DNA from: Pseudomonadota bacterium
GTDB taxonomy: Bacteria > Pseudomonadota > Alphaproteobacteria > Sphingomonadales > Sphingomonadaceae
Direction of reading: 5' to 3'
NCBI GenBank assembly: GCA_023445495.1
Contig: JAEXLC010000096.1
Span: 1-30,353, forward strand
Length of the DNA stretch: 30,353 nucleotides
The position numbers and the translations under genes are program-made. The notes beneath the pieces were generated by a model that was not told the DNA's origin, ran no database searches, and was given only the letters and a program-made list of their open reading frames with translations. Below, piece after piece: positions 7,644-15,006 of the stretch (its first letter is position 1; the number at the start of each line of letters is the position of its first letter).

Positions 7644-8153
7644 ATGCAAGGCCAGCACAATCCACTGTTCAACCTGATCCCGGTCGCCATCGTGCTGCTC
7701 GTCCTGGCGCTGCGCATGCGGCGGCTGACGCGCGAGCGGCCGCTGCGGATCGAGTGGCTGTGGGTGGTGCCGGCGCTCTATATCGTCATCGCGGGCGTGA
7801 CCTTCTGGAACCTGCCGCCCTCGCCGATGACCTGGGTCGCCGCCTTTGCCGCCTTGCTGGCGGGCGCCGCGCTCGGCTGGCAGCGCGGGCGGATGATGCA
7901 CATCGCGGTGAACCCGGAGACGCACGAGATCTCGCAAAAGGGCTCGCTCGCCGCGATGGCCTTCATCCTGGTGCTGGTGCTGATCCGCACCGGCGCGCGC
8001 AACGCGGAGTCGCTCGGCATCCCCGGCGTGCATTTCGACGTAATGGCGATGACCGATGTGCTGATCGCCTTCGCGCTGGGCATGCTGACGATGCAGCGCA
8101 TCGAGATGTTCCTGCGCGCCCGCCGCCTGCTCGAGCAAGCGCGCGCGGCATGA
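7644..8153 (+). CDS. DUF1453/CcdC-like integral membrane protein
   Basis: This 169-residue protein has four to five membrane segments (about 9-23, 38-55, 61-78, 101-116 and 133-150). The RMRRLTRERPLRIEWLWVVP block after the first helix resembles the R..RPxR...LW..P pattern of the CcdC-like DUF1453 family. The biochemical role of that family is unclear. GGGGGAAA (7632-7639) precedes the ATG. The stop overlaps the ATG of the following DUF938 methyltransferase (ATGA at 8150-8153), so the two are translationally coupled. Family assignment rests on pattern recognition only. Confidence 0.72.
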   Translation: MQGQHNPLFNLIPVAIVLLVLALRMRRLTRERPLRIEWLWVVPALYIVIAGVTFWNLPPSPMTWVAAFAALLAGAALGWQRGRMMHIAVNPETHEISQKGSLAAMAFILVLVLIRTGARNAESLGIPGVHFDVMAMTDVLIAFALGMLTMQRIEMFLRARRLLEQARAA

Positions 8154-8731
8154 GGCGCCACGCACCCGCCACCGAGCGCAACCGCGATCCGATCGCCGCG
8201 GTGCTGGCGGAGGAACTGCCCGCCGCCGGCACGGTCCTGGAGATCGCCAGCGGCACCGGCGAGCATTGCGCCTTCTTCGCCGAGCGCTTTCCGGGCCTGA
8301 CCTGGCAGCCGAGCGACCCCGATGCCGATGCGCTCGCCTCGATCGCCGACTGGTGCGCCGAGCTGCACAATGTCGAGCCGCCGCTGGAGATCGATGCGGC
8401 GGCGGGCGACTTCCCGGCGGCGGACGCGCTGCTCTGCATCAACATGGTCCATATCAGCCCCTGGGAAGCGACGCTCGGGCTGCTCGCCGGGGCGGGCAAG
8501 GTGCTGGCGCCGGGCGCACCGCTGATCCTCTACGGCCCCTATCGCCGCGAAGGCGTGGAGACGCCGGCATCGAACGAAGCGTTCGAGCTGTGGCTCAAGG
8601 ACAAGGACCCGCGCTTCGGGCTGCGCTTCGTCGAGGCGGTGAGCGAAGCGGCGGCGGAGGAAGGGCTGGCGCTGGCGCGGCTGGTGGAGATGCCGGCGAA
8701 CAACCTGATGCTCATCTACCGCAAAGCCTGA
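8150..8731 (+). CDS. DUF938 family SAM-dependent methyltransferase-like protein
   Basis: The 193-residue protein matches DUF938 along its whole length: APATERNRDPI at the N terminus, the S-adenosylmethionine loop LEIASGTGEH (30-39), WQPSDPDADALASI, the CINMVHISPW block (96-105), LYGPY with SNEAF downstream, and MPANNL (181-186) near the C terminus. The length is normal. The fold is a Rossmann methyltransferase, but the substrate of the family is not established. The open frame runs upstream to 7754; the ATG at 8150 is chosen because the family N terminus starts there and it overlaps the previous stop. It ends 7 nt before an 88-bp repeat. Confidence 0.88.
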   Translation: MRRHAPATERNRDPIAAVLAEELPAAGTVLEIASGTGEHCAFFAERFPGLTWQPSDPDADALASIADWCAELHNVEPPLEIDAAAGDFPAADALLCINMVHISPWEATLGLLAGAGKVLAPGAPLILYGPYRREGVETPASNEAFELWLKDKDPRFGLRFVEAVSEAAAEEGLALARLVEMPANNLMLIYRKA

Positions 8732-8738
8732 AATCCTT

Positions 8739-8826
8739 CGTCATGCTGAACTTGTTTCAGCATCCAACGCGCCACCGGCGATATCGCTTGCGGAGAGTTG
8801 GACCCTGAAACAAGTTCAGGGTGACG
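8739..8826. repeat. Family A 88-bp palindromic repeat, copy 2
   Basis: It has the same 88-bp structure as at 5391, with outer arms CGTCATGCTGAACTTGTTTC and the complement-like CCTGAAACAAGTTCAGGGTG ending in ACG. The centre reads CCACCGGCGATATCGCTTGC, almost identical to copy 1. It lies between the convergent DUF938 and EamA genes. Confidence 0.92.
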
Positions 8827-8850
8827 GTCGGGTTGGGGCGGCCGGCCCCC

Positions 8851-9756
8851 CTAAACCGGCTCCATCTCGGCACTCGTCACCGCCGGGCCGACCCCGCGCT
8901 TGCGCTCGCGCCAGACGATGTACAGACCGCTGGCGATGATCACCGGGGCGCCGAGCCAGGTCCAGCCGCTTGGCCACATGCCGAAGATCGCCCAGCCATA
9001 GAGCGTGCCCCAGATCAGGCTCGAATAGTCCATCGGCACCACCGCGCTCACCGGGGCGTGCTTCACCGATCCGGTCAACGCCAGCTGGCCGACGCCGCCG
9101 ATCAGCCCGATCCCGACCAGGATCGCCCAGGTCAGCGGGTCGTGCGGCCGGACCTGGAAGGCATAGGGGATCGCCAGCACCGGCACCGACAGGACGGAGA
9201 ACCAGAACACCGTCGTGCCCGTCGGCTCGGTCTTGCCGATCTGGCGCAGCAGGATCGCGACGATCGCCACGAACAGCGCGGCGAGCAGGCCGACCGTCGC
9301 GCCGAACAGCGGCACATGCGCGCTCCACGGCTGGGTGACGATCAGCACGCCGAGGAAGCCGACCACGACGGCGCCCCAGCGATGCCAGCCGGTCGGTTCC
9401 TTGAGCAGCAGCGCGCCCAGGATCGTCGCGAAGATCGGCACGGTGAACTGGAAGGTCACCGCCTCGGCCAGCGGCAGCAGCAGCACCGCGCCGAAGGTGA
9501 AGATCATGCCGGTCAGGCCCACCGCGGTGCGCGAGACATGCGCGCCGAAGCGCTCGGTGCGGATCGATGCCAGGCCGGGGCCGGCGGCGATCCAGGCAGT
9601 GACCAGCGGCACCGCCCAGAGCTGGCGGTGGAACATCGTCTCGACCAGCCCGGCGCCGCGCGCCTCGGCCAGCTTGATCAGCGCGGACATGGTGGCGAGG
9701 CAGGCGACCGCGAACAATCGCAGCAGGATGCCCTTCAGGATGTGATCGCCCGCCAT
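8851..9756 (-). CDS. EamA/DMT-superfamily transporter
   Basis: The 301-residue protein is a drug/metabolite transporter with about ten membrane helices in two EamA repeats. The first repeat contains FHRQLWAVPLVTAWIA and AEAVTFQFTVPIFATILGAL, then LLKEPTGWHRWGAVVVGFLG. The second contains VSAVVPMDYSSLIWGTLYGW. The open frame starts at a TTG (9792), but the ATG at 9756 is preferred: it has a G-rich ribosome binding site (GCGGGGGC) and the protein then begins MAGDHILKGILLRL as in related transporters. Substrate cannot be predicted. The C terminus is cytosolic and basic (RERKRG). It is a monocistronic gene between a repeat and the next minus-strand gene. Confidence 0.88.
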   Translation of the reverse strand: MAGDHILKGILLRLFAVACLATMSALIKLAEARGAGLVETMFHRQLWAVPLVTAWIAAGPGLASIRTERFGAHVSRTAVGLTGMIFTFGAVLLLPLAEAVTFQFTVPIFATILGALLLKEPTGWHRWGAVVVGFLGVLIVTQPWSAHVPLFGATVGLLAALFVAIVAILLRQIGKTEPTGTTVFWFSVLSVPVLAIPYAFQVRPHDPLTWAILVGIGLIGGVGQLALTGSVKHAPVSAVVPMDYSSLIWGTLYGWAIFGMWPSGWTWLGAPVIIASGLYIVWRERKRGVGPAVTSAEMEPV

Positions 9757-9807
9757 TGCCCCCGCGCTAGGGAAAGTCGCGCGCTGGGGCAATGTCGGCG
9801 GGCGGGT

Positions 9808-10605
9808 TCAGGGCAGTTTCTGCGAGGCGAGCCAGCCGGTCACCCGGTCGGCCGGGGCGTGCGGCATCTCGACGATGCCCTTGAGCAGGTACAGGCCGAT
9901 CGCGCATTGCTGCGCCGGCGGCGCCTTTGCCATCCGCGCGGGGGTGGTCCAGACCTCGAGATCGGTCTGGTTCATCCCCGCGTGGCGCATGGTGGTCACC
10001 AGCGCGACGGCATCAGCTTCGGAGATGTCGCCCTTCGGGATCTTGCGGCCGGCCGGATGGTCGCGCCCGCCGGCGGAAGCGGTGATCCAGGATGCCGCGA
10101 CTTCGATCAGTCGCTCGGCGGTTTCGGGCGGATAGCGCGTGCCGGGGCGCAGCGTGCCCATCGCATATTGGCCGCACAGCCCGACATCCTCGCGCTGCAT
10201 CGTCTCGACCAGCTGGATCTCCATCTGGCGATAGAGGTTGAGGTCGCCGTGCGGCGCCTGGACGAACTCGTCGAGATGGCGCTGGGTGGTCGCCTGCATC
10301 CAGGTGAAGCTCTCGCTCCGGATCTGCTCGCGTGTCGCCCCGTCGCGCACCCGGCGGGAGAGCAGCGCGGTATAGTCGGCGAACTCCTTGGGATAATTGT
10401 CGCGCAGCGCTTCGAAGAAGGGCGCGGCCTTGCGGTCCTTGAGGATCGACTCGGCGATGCCCTCGGGCGATTGCGCCTGCTGCCGCAGCTTGGTGCCGAA
10501 CCACAGCGCGCCGCCAAGGCCCAGCGCCGCCAGCAGCAGCACGACGATTCCGACGACAAGCCCCGAACGCGAGAATTCGCGCCCCGCCACATCCCGCTGT
10601 TCCAT
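9808..10605 (-). CDS. Unrecognised single-span membrane-anchored protein
   Basis: This is a 265-residue protein that I do not recognise. An N-terminal hydrophobic segment (about residues 14-37, LVVGIVVLLLAALGLGGALW) serves as membrane anchor. The remaining 225 residues are mostly helical and charged, including FFEALRDNYPKEFADYTALL, and end at ASQKLP. Two cysteines (in VGLCGQY and QQCAIG) could form a periplasmic disulfide. The frame is open to 10779, but the ATG at 10605 is preferred because the upstream part has an unnatural arginine-rich composition and the anchor then sits at a normal distance from the start. It is transcribed divergently from proS and lies 51 nt upstream of the EamA gene on the same strand. 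Confidence 0.72.
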   Translation of the reverse strand: MEQRDVAGREFSRSGLVVGIVVLLLAALGLGGALWFGTKLRQQAQSPEGIAESILKDRKAAPFFEALRDNYPKEFADYTALLSRRVRDGATREQIRSESFTWMQATTQRHLDEFVQAPHGDLNLYRQMEIQLVETMQREDVGLCGQYAMGTLRPGTRYPPETAERLIEVAASWITASAGGRDHPAGRKIPKGDISEADAVALVTTMRHAGMNQTDLEVWTTPARMAKAPPAQQCAIGLYLLKGIVEMPHAPADRVTGWLASQKLP

Positions 10606-10751
10606 GCCCCGAGTCCCCCCGGGGCGCAGTAGAGCGGGCCGGACGGGGGGAATCAAGCCGCGCGCCGGTGCGGTTCGCGCTGGCAATGTAGGATTTGATT
10701 TGCCACCACGATACCGGTCCCGGCGGTGCCGCGCGCACGTACGGGGAGACT

Positions 10752-10771
10752 CAAGAGATTCAACGAATCTC
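10752..10771. promoter_or_regulatory. Operator-like inverted repeat upstream of proS
   Basis: GAGATTC-AAC-GAATCTC (10755-10771) is a perfect inverted repeat 64 nt before the proS start. With the preceding CAA it matches 17 of 18 positions of a palindrome upstream of the reductase gene (23441-23458 on the other strand). It could be a transcription factor site or a leader hairpin. Nothing else is recognisable in the 230-nt gap 10606-10835. Confidence 0.4.
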
Positions 10772-10835
10772 GCAATCAACGCCGCGGATATCGGCTCGCT
10801 TGCGGCGGGCCGGGCAGGGAATTACAGGCACCGCC

Positions 10836-12371
10836 ATGATCAAGCATGCGCTCAACGTCACCCGCGAAGCCAATTTCGCCGAATGGTACCAGACCGTCAT
10901 CACCGAGGCCGACATGGCCGAGGAGAGCGGCGTGCGCGGGTGCATGGTCATCCGGCCATGGGGCTATGGCGTGTGGGAGCGGATCCAGCGCCTGCTCGAC
11001 GACCGGATCAAGGGCGTCGGCTATGACAACACCTATTTCCCGGTGTTCATCCCGCTCAGCTATTTCGAGAAGGAAGCCGATCACGTCGAAGGCTTCGCCA
11101 AGGAAATGGCGGTGGTCACCCACCACCGGCTGATCGCCGACGGCAAGGGCGGGCTGACCCCGGATCCCGCCGCGAAGCTCGAAGAGCCGCTGATCGTGCG
11201 TCCCACGTCGGAGACGGTGATCGGCGCCGCGTTCAGCCGCTGGGTCCAGTCGTGGCGCGACCTGCCGGTGCAGATCAACCAGTGGGCGAACGTCGTCCGC
11301 TGGGAGATGCGCACCCGCATGTTCCTGCGCACCAGCGAGTTCCTGTGGCAGGAAGCGCACGCCGCCTATGCCACGGCCGAGCAGGCGCGCGAGGAGACGC
11401 TGAAGGGCTTGGAGATCTATCGCAGCTTCGCCGAGGAATGCGCGGCGATGCCGGTGATCGCCGGCGAGAAGCCCGAGAATGAGCGCTTCCCGGGCGCGGT
11501 CTCGACCTACAGCATCGAAGCGATGATGCAGGACGGCAAGGCGCTGCAGGCCGGCACCAGCCACTTCCTCGGCACCACCTTCAGCCAGGCGCAGGACATC
11601 AAGTTCCAGAATTCGGAAGGGCAGCAGGAACTGGCCCAGACGATCAGCTGGGGCATGTCGACCCGGATGATCGGCGGCATGATCATGACGCATGGCGACG
11701 ACGACGGCATGCGCGTGCCGCCGCGTCTGGCGCCGTGGCAGGTGGTGATCGTGCCGATGCTGCGCGACAATGACGAAGACGCCGCGCTGATCGAGTATTG
11801 CAAGGGCGTGCAGGCCGAACTGTCGAAGCAGGTCGCTTTCGGCGAGCCGGTGCGGGCGCTGCTCGACCTCAAGGCGGTCAAGGCCGTCACCAAGCGCTGG
11901 GGCTGGATCAAGAAGGGCGCGCCGATCGTCGTCGAAGTCGGCGGGCGCGACATGGCCGGGGGCAATGTCTCGGTCACTGTGCGCACCGATCTCTACAAGG
12001 AAGACGGCAAGCTCAACTCGCAGATCGTCGCCCGCGATGCATTCCTGGGCGATGCGGTCGGCACGCTCGAAGGCATCCAGCAGACCCTGTTCGACCAGGC
12101 CAAGGCGCGCACCGACGCCAATATCGTCCGCGACGTCACCGACTTCGCGGGTCTCGAAAGCTATTTCGAGAATGCCGGCAAGTTCCCGGGCTGGGTCGAG
12201 GTCGAATGGTCGAAGCCGACCGGCGCCGAGCTGGACAAGGTGGTCGAGCGGATCAAGGCGCTCAAGCTCACCTTCCGCAACGTGTCGAACCATGCGGCTC
12301 CGGCTACCGGTACCTGCATCTTCACCGGCGCACCGGCGGTGGAGCGGATCCTGGTCGCGCGTGCGTACTGA
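10836..12371 (+). CDS. proS: Proline--tRNA ligase, archaeal/eukaryotic-like type
   Basis: The 511-residue class II synthetase charges tRNA-Pro with proline. The N terminus (NVTREANFAEWYQTVITEAD) and VRGCMVIRPWGYGVWERIQ are typical of the archaeal/eukaryotic-like (type 3) ProRS. This type lacks the large editing insertion of the standard bacterial enzyme and has an extra C-terminal domain. The class II motifs are visible as RPTSET (122-127), the FLRTSEFLWQEAHAAY motif 2 region (about 163-178) and the HGDDDGMRVPPRLAP motif 3 region (about 285-299). The anticodon-binding domain follows, and the protein ends in tyrosine (LVARAY), as in this type. The frame is open upstream to 10695, but the ATG at 10836 fits the family start. 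AGGGA at 10816-10820 is a rather distant ribosome binding site. Confidence 0.96.
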   Translation: MIKHALNVTREANFAEWYQTVITEADMAEESGVRGCMVIRPWGYGVWERIQRLLDDRIKGVGYDNTYFPVFIPLSYFEKEADHVEGFAKEMAVVTHHRLIADGKGGLTPDPAAKLEEPLIVRPTSETVIGAAFSRWVQSWRDLPVQINQWANVVRWEMRTRMFLRTSEFLWQEAHAAYATAEQAREETLKGLEIYRSFAEECAAMPVIAGEKPENERFPGAVSTYSIEAMMQDGKALQAGTSHFLGTTFSQAQDIKFQNSEGQQELAQTISWGMSTRMIGGMIMTHGDDDGMRVPPRLAPWQVVIVPMLRDNDEDAALIEYCKGVQAELSKQVAFGEPVRALLDLKAVKAVTKRWGWIKKGAPIVVEVGGRDMAGGNVSVTVRTDLYKEDGKLNSQIVARDAFLGDAVGTLEGIQQTLFDQAKARTDANIVRDVTDFAGLESYFENAGKFPGWVEVEWSKPTGAELDKVVERIKALKLTFRNVSNHAAPATGTCIFTGAPAVERILVARAY

Positions 12372-12398
12372 GGCCCACACCGTCACCCACACCAAACC

Positions 12399-12480
12399 CG
12401 TCATCCCGGCGAAAGCCGGGATCTCAGGCGAAGGCGCGGGGATGGAGCCGCACGAGATCCCGGCTTTCATCGGGATGACG
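12399..12480. repeat. Family B palindromic repeat, full copy
   Basis: The left arm CGTCATCCCGGCGAAAGCCG (continuing GGATCTC) pairs with the right arm, which begins GAGATCCCGGCTTTC and ends ATCGGGATGACG. There is one sequence difference in the outer arm (GCC versus ATC) and about 27 nt of centre. It lies between proS and the next gene, ending only 5 nt before that gene's ATG, so the GGGA at 12472-12475 inside its right arm is the only visible ribosome binding site for it. Confidence 0.88.
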
Positions 12481-12485
12481 GTCTG

Positions 12486-13088
12486 ATGCGCACGCTCTTC
12501 GCTTCGTTGCTCTACCAGGAGCCGCTGGGTGACGACGATCTCCTCGACGCGCTGGAGGATTCCTGCCTCCAGCTCGCCGAGGACGACAGTGCCGGCCGCC
12601 GCTGGTGCCGCGAGAACCATTATCGCGGCTACACCAGCTATGCCTCGCTCGACGATTTGCCGATCCGTGATCCCAATTTCGCCGACCTCAAGCGCCTGCT
12701 CGACAAGCATGTCGCCAAATTCGCCAAGGCCTGCGCCTTCGATCTCGGCGGCAAGAAGCTCAAGCTCGACAGCCTGTGGGTGAACGTCCTCGACGGCAAG
12801 GGCGGGCACGGCGCGCATATCCATCCGCACAGCGTCGTCTCGGGCACGCTCTATGTGTCGCTGCCCAAGGGGTCGCGCGGCCTCAAGCTCGAGGATCCGC
12901 GGCTGGCGATGATGATGGCCGCGCCGCCGCGCCTCGAGGATGCGCCGGAAGAGCTGCAGAGCTTCGTCGAGATCCTTCCCGAGCCAGGCACGGTGCTGCT
13001 CTGGGAGAGCTGGCTGCGCCACGAAGTGCCGCCCGGTTCGGGCAAGGAAGTGCGGATCAGCATCAGCTTTAACTATCGCTGGGGATGA
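12486..13088 (+). CDS. 2OG-Fe(II) oxygenase-like protein (TIGR02466 type)
   Basis: The 200-residue protein matches the TIGR02466 / PF13759 family of putative 2-oxoglutarate and iron dependent oxygenases. The core is LWVNVLDGKGGHGAHIHPHS (residues 97-116), supplying the metal-site histidines near H111/H113/H115, then SGTLYVSLP and EDPRL. The distal histidine is H179 in WLRHEVPP, and R190 in VRISISFNYRW is a candidate 2-oxoglutarate binding arginine. Substrate is unknown. It starts 5 nt after a family B repeat whose arm provides its ribosome binding site. Its stop overlaps the ATG of the pectinesterase gene (ATGA-type), so the two would be made together. Confidence 0.85.
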   Translation: MRTLFASLLYQEPLGDDDLLDALEDSCLQLAEDDSAGRRWCRENHYRGYTSYASLDDLPIRDPNFADLKRLLDKHVAKFAKACAFDLGGKKLKLDSLWVNVLDGKGGHGAHIHPHSVVSGTLYVSLPKGSRGLKLEDPRLAMMMAAPPRLEDAPEELQSFVEILPEPGTVLLWESWLRHEVPPGSGKEVRISISFNYRWG

Positions 13089-14091
13089 CCGGCCGGCGCG
13101 CCTTTCTCGCCGGCGCGCTGTCGCTGCCGATTGCGGCGCAGGCACGCGGCGCGGAGCAATGGGACGCGGTGGTCGATCCCGCCACCGGCACGCTCGGCGC
13201 CGCGCTGGCCGAGGCCGAGAAGGCGGGGCGGCCCTGGCGCATCCTGCTCAAGCCCGGCCTGTTCACCGAGAAGCTGACGGTGCGGGTGCCGAACCTCAAC
13301 CTCCAGGGCTCGCCGGGCACGGTGATCGAATATGGCACCGCATCGGGCACCCCCAAGCCGGGCGGCGGCAGCTGGGGCACCGGCGGCTCGGCAACGCTGA
13401 CCATCGCCGCGCCGGGGGTGACGCTGCGCGAGCTCATCGTCATCAACAGCTTCGACTATATCGGCGCGCGGCGGGACGGTTCGGGCAACGGCGCCCAGGC
13501 AGTGGCGCTGGCCATTGGCCGCGAGGCGGACCGCACCATTGTCGATCGCTGCACGTTGATCGGCTATCAGGACACCTTCTACGTCCAGGCCCGCAGCCTG
13601 GTCACCGGCACGCGGATCACCGGCGGGGTGGATTCATCTTCGGCGGCGGCGCGGCCTGGTTCGAGCGCTGCGAGATCGTCACCCGCTATGTGCCGGATAC
13701 CGACAGCTTCGGTTATGTCGCCGCGCCGAGCACGCCCGCCGCGCAGGAATTCGGGCTGGTCTTCTCCGATTGCAGCCTGCTCCGCGAAAACGGCGTGCCC
13801 GAGCGTTCGACGTGGCTCGGCCGCCCCTGGCGCGCCGGTGGCAACATGGCGCTGACCGGCGAGGCGGTGTTCCTGCGCTGCTTCATGGACGGCCATATCC
13901 GCCGCGAGGGCTGGACCTGGATGGGGTACAAGGGGCCCGAAGGCGAGCAGCGTCGCCTGACTCCGCCCGAAGCACGGCTCTGGGAATTCGGGACCCGGGG
14001 TCCCGGCACGGCGCCGGCGGGACCGGACCGCAAGCTGCTGACGGCGGCGGAGGCGAAGCGCTTCACCCGGGCGAAGGTGATCGGCTTCTGA
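13085..14091 (+). pseudogene. Tat-exported pectinesterase, interrupted by a one-base frameshift
   Basis: Pectin methylesterases (CE8) demethylate pectin through a parallel beta-helix with two aspartates and an arginine. The first part (13085 to about 13633) encodes a twin-arginine signal (TGRRAFLAGALSLP), then YQDTFYV with the first catalytic aspartate D163, then ITGGVD with the second, D183. At 13633-13635 the reading frame breaks: GTGGATTCATCTTC is one T short of the expected GTGGATTTCATCTTC (VDFIF). The protein continues in another frame as FIFGGGAAWFERC, LGRPWR (catalytic arginine region) and GWTWMGYKGPEGEQ, ending ...RAKVIGF at 14091. Restoring one T gives an intact protein of 335 residues. 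Without it, translation would end at 13855 after 73 unrelated residues. The rest of the gene looks well conserved, so the event is recent or a sequencing error in a short T run. Confidence 0.85.
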
Positions 14092-14095
14092 GGGC

Positions 14096-14509
14096 TCAGC
14101 CGAGCTTGGGGAAGCAGGCCCTGGCGGTGATCTCGGCGGGGATGGCGGGGATCAGCCCGGCAATGGGCGAGCGGAAGGGGGCGGTGATCGAGACCTGGTT
14201 GGACGCGGCATTGCCCTCACAGGTGACGTTGGCCTGGATGGTGAGATTGGTGGCCGTGACGGCGACGCCATATTGCGAGGCGCGGGTGACCGCATAGCCT
14301 TGCTGCTGCTGGAGCGTGGTGCAGGTGCTGCTGACCGACATGCAGCGCACCGTGCTGAAGGCGACCTCGTTGAGGGTCTGGCGGAGCCACAGCATGCGGC
14401 TGCCCTCGATGATGCCGAACAACAGGGTGAGGAACACCGGGGCAAGCAGCGCGAACTCGACGGCGCTGGCTCCCCTTGTGGCACGGAGGAGGCGACGGAC
14501 CGGGTTCAT
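14096..14509 (-). CDS. TadE-like pseudopilin/pilus assembly protein
   Basis: The 137-residue protein has the TadE signature at its N terminus: RLLRATRGASAVEFALLAPV, with a cytosolic basic stretch, the glycine-containing processing-like region and Glu18, followed by a single membrane helix (about 17-36) with EGSRMLWLRQTL after it. The remainder is a small exported domain with four cysteines likely in disulfides. TadE-type proteins are minor pseudopilins of the Tad/Flp pilus. It is the last gene of a three-gene minus-strand operon; its ATG overlaps the previous stop (ATGA). It ends 4 nt from the convergent pectinesterase gene. Confidence 0.88.
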   Translation of the reverse strand: MNPVRRLLRATRGASAVEFALLAPVFLTLLFGIIEGSRMLWLRQTLNEVAFSTVRCMSVSSTCTTLQQQQGYAVTRASQYGVAVTATNLTIQANVTCEGNAASNQVSITAPFRSPIAGLIPAIPAEITARACFPKLG

Positions 14510-15006
14510 TGCAGCCGCACCGTGGCGGTTTCGGAAATGCTGGAGGCGGTCAGCAATCCGCGGGGCAGCACCAGCGGCTGGTAAGCGTAGGAGGCGGAAA
14601 TCCTGAGATAATAGCCCGAGGTGGCGCCGGCGGCCATGCCCGAACCCGAACAGGGCGCGCCGCAGCTGGCGGCCGGCACATAGGTCGCGGTACGGCTCAG
14701 GCAGGCGCAGCTGCGGGTGCTGTTGGTGCAGGCAGTGCCGCCGTTGCAGCTGGTGGTGACCAGGGTCGTGGCGGGGGCGCGGGCGGCGCGGCGGACATAG
14801 TCGGGGATCGCCGCATAGCTCACCGTGTCGCGCTGGGCGAAGCTCGATGTCGCCGCGGCGGAGACCGCCTGGCGGAGCGAGCTGCGCTGGATGAGATAGG
14901 TGCCGATATCGAGCGCGACGAGCATCACGCCGAGGAAGAAGGTGGCGAGCAGCGCGAACTCGATGGTCGCGGCGCCGCGGCGGTTTCGAAGCAGGCGGCG
15001 GATCAT
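14506..15006 (-). CDS. TadE/TadG-like pseudopilin with cysteine-rich exported domain
   Basis: The 166-residue protein starts MIRRLLRNRRGAATIEFALL, a typical TadE/TadG N terminus with one membrane helix (about 14-35), followed by DIGTYLIQRSSLRQAVSAAA. The exported part has a dense cysteine block (about residues 86-122, seven cysteines including SCACLS and SCGAPC), so several disulfides are likely. The frame is open upstream to 15129, but the ATG at 15006 fits the family and overlaps the stop of the TadG-like gene. It is the middle gene of the operon. No Tad ATPase, prepilin peptidase or secretin gene is in the window. Confidence 0.87.
   Translation of the reverse strand: MIRRLLRNRRGAATIEFALLATFFLGVMLVALDIGTYLIQRSSLRQAVSAAATSSFAQRDTVSYAAIPDYVRRAARAPATTLVTTSCNGGTACTNSTRSCACLSRTATYVPAASCGAPCSGSGMAAGATSGYYLRISASYAYQPLVLPRGLLTASSISETATVRLQ

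Noticed and set aside
8821..10632. A 603-codon plus-strand frame across the EamA and unrecognised membrane protein genes
   Set aside because: It spans two minus-strand genes with clear membrane segments and the gap between them; no domain is recognisable.
10776..13145. A 789-codon open frame on the minus strand opposite proS and the oxygenase-like gene
   Set aside because: It crosses two real genes, a gap and a repeat on the opposite strand and has no recognisable domain; shadow of codon bias.
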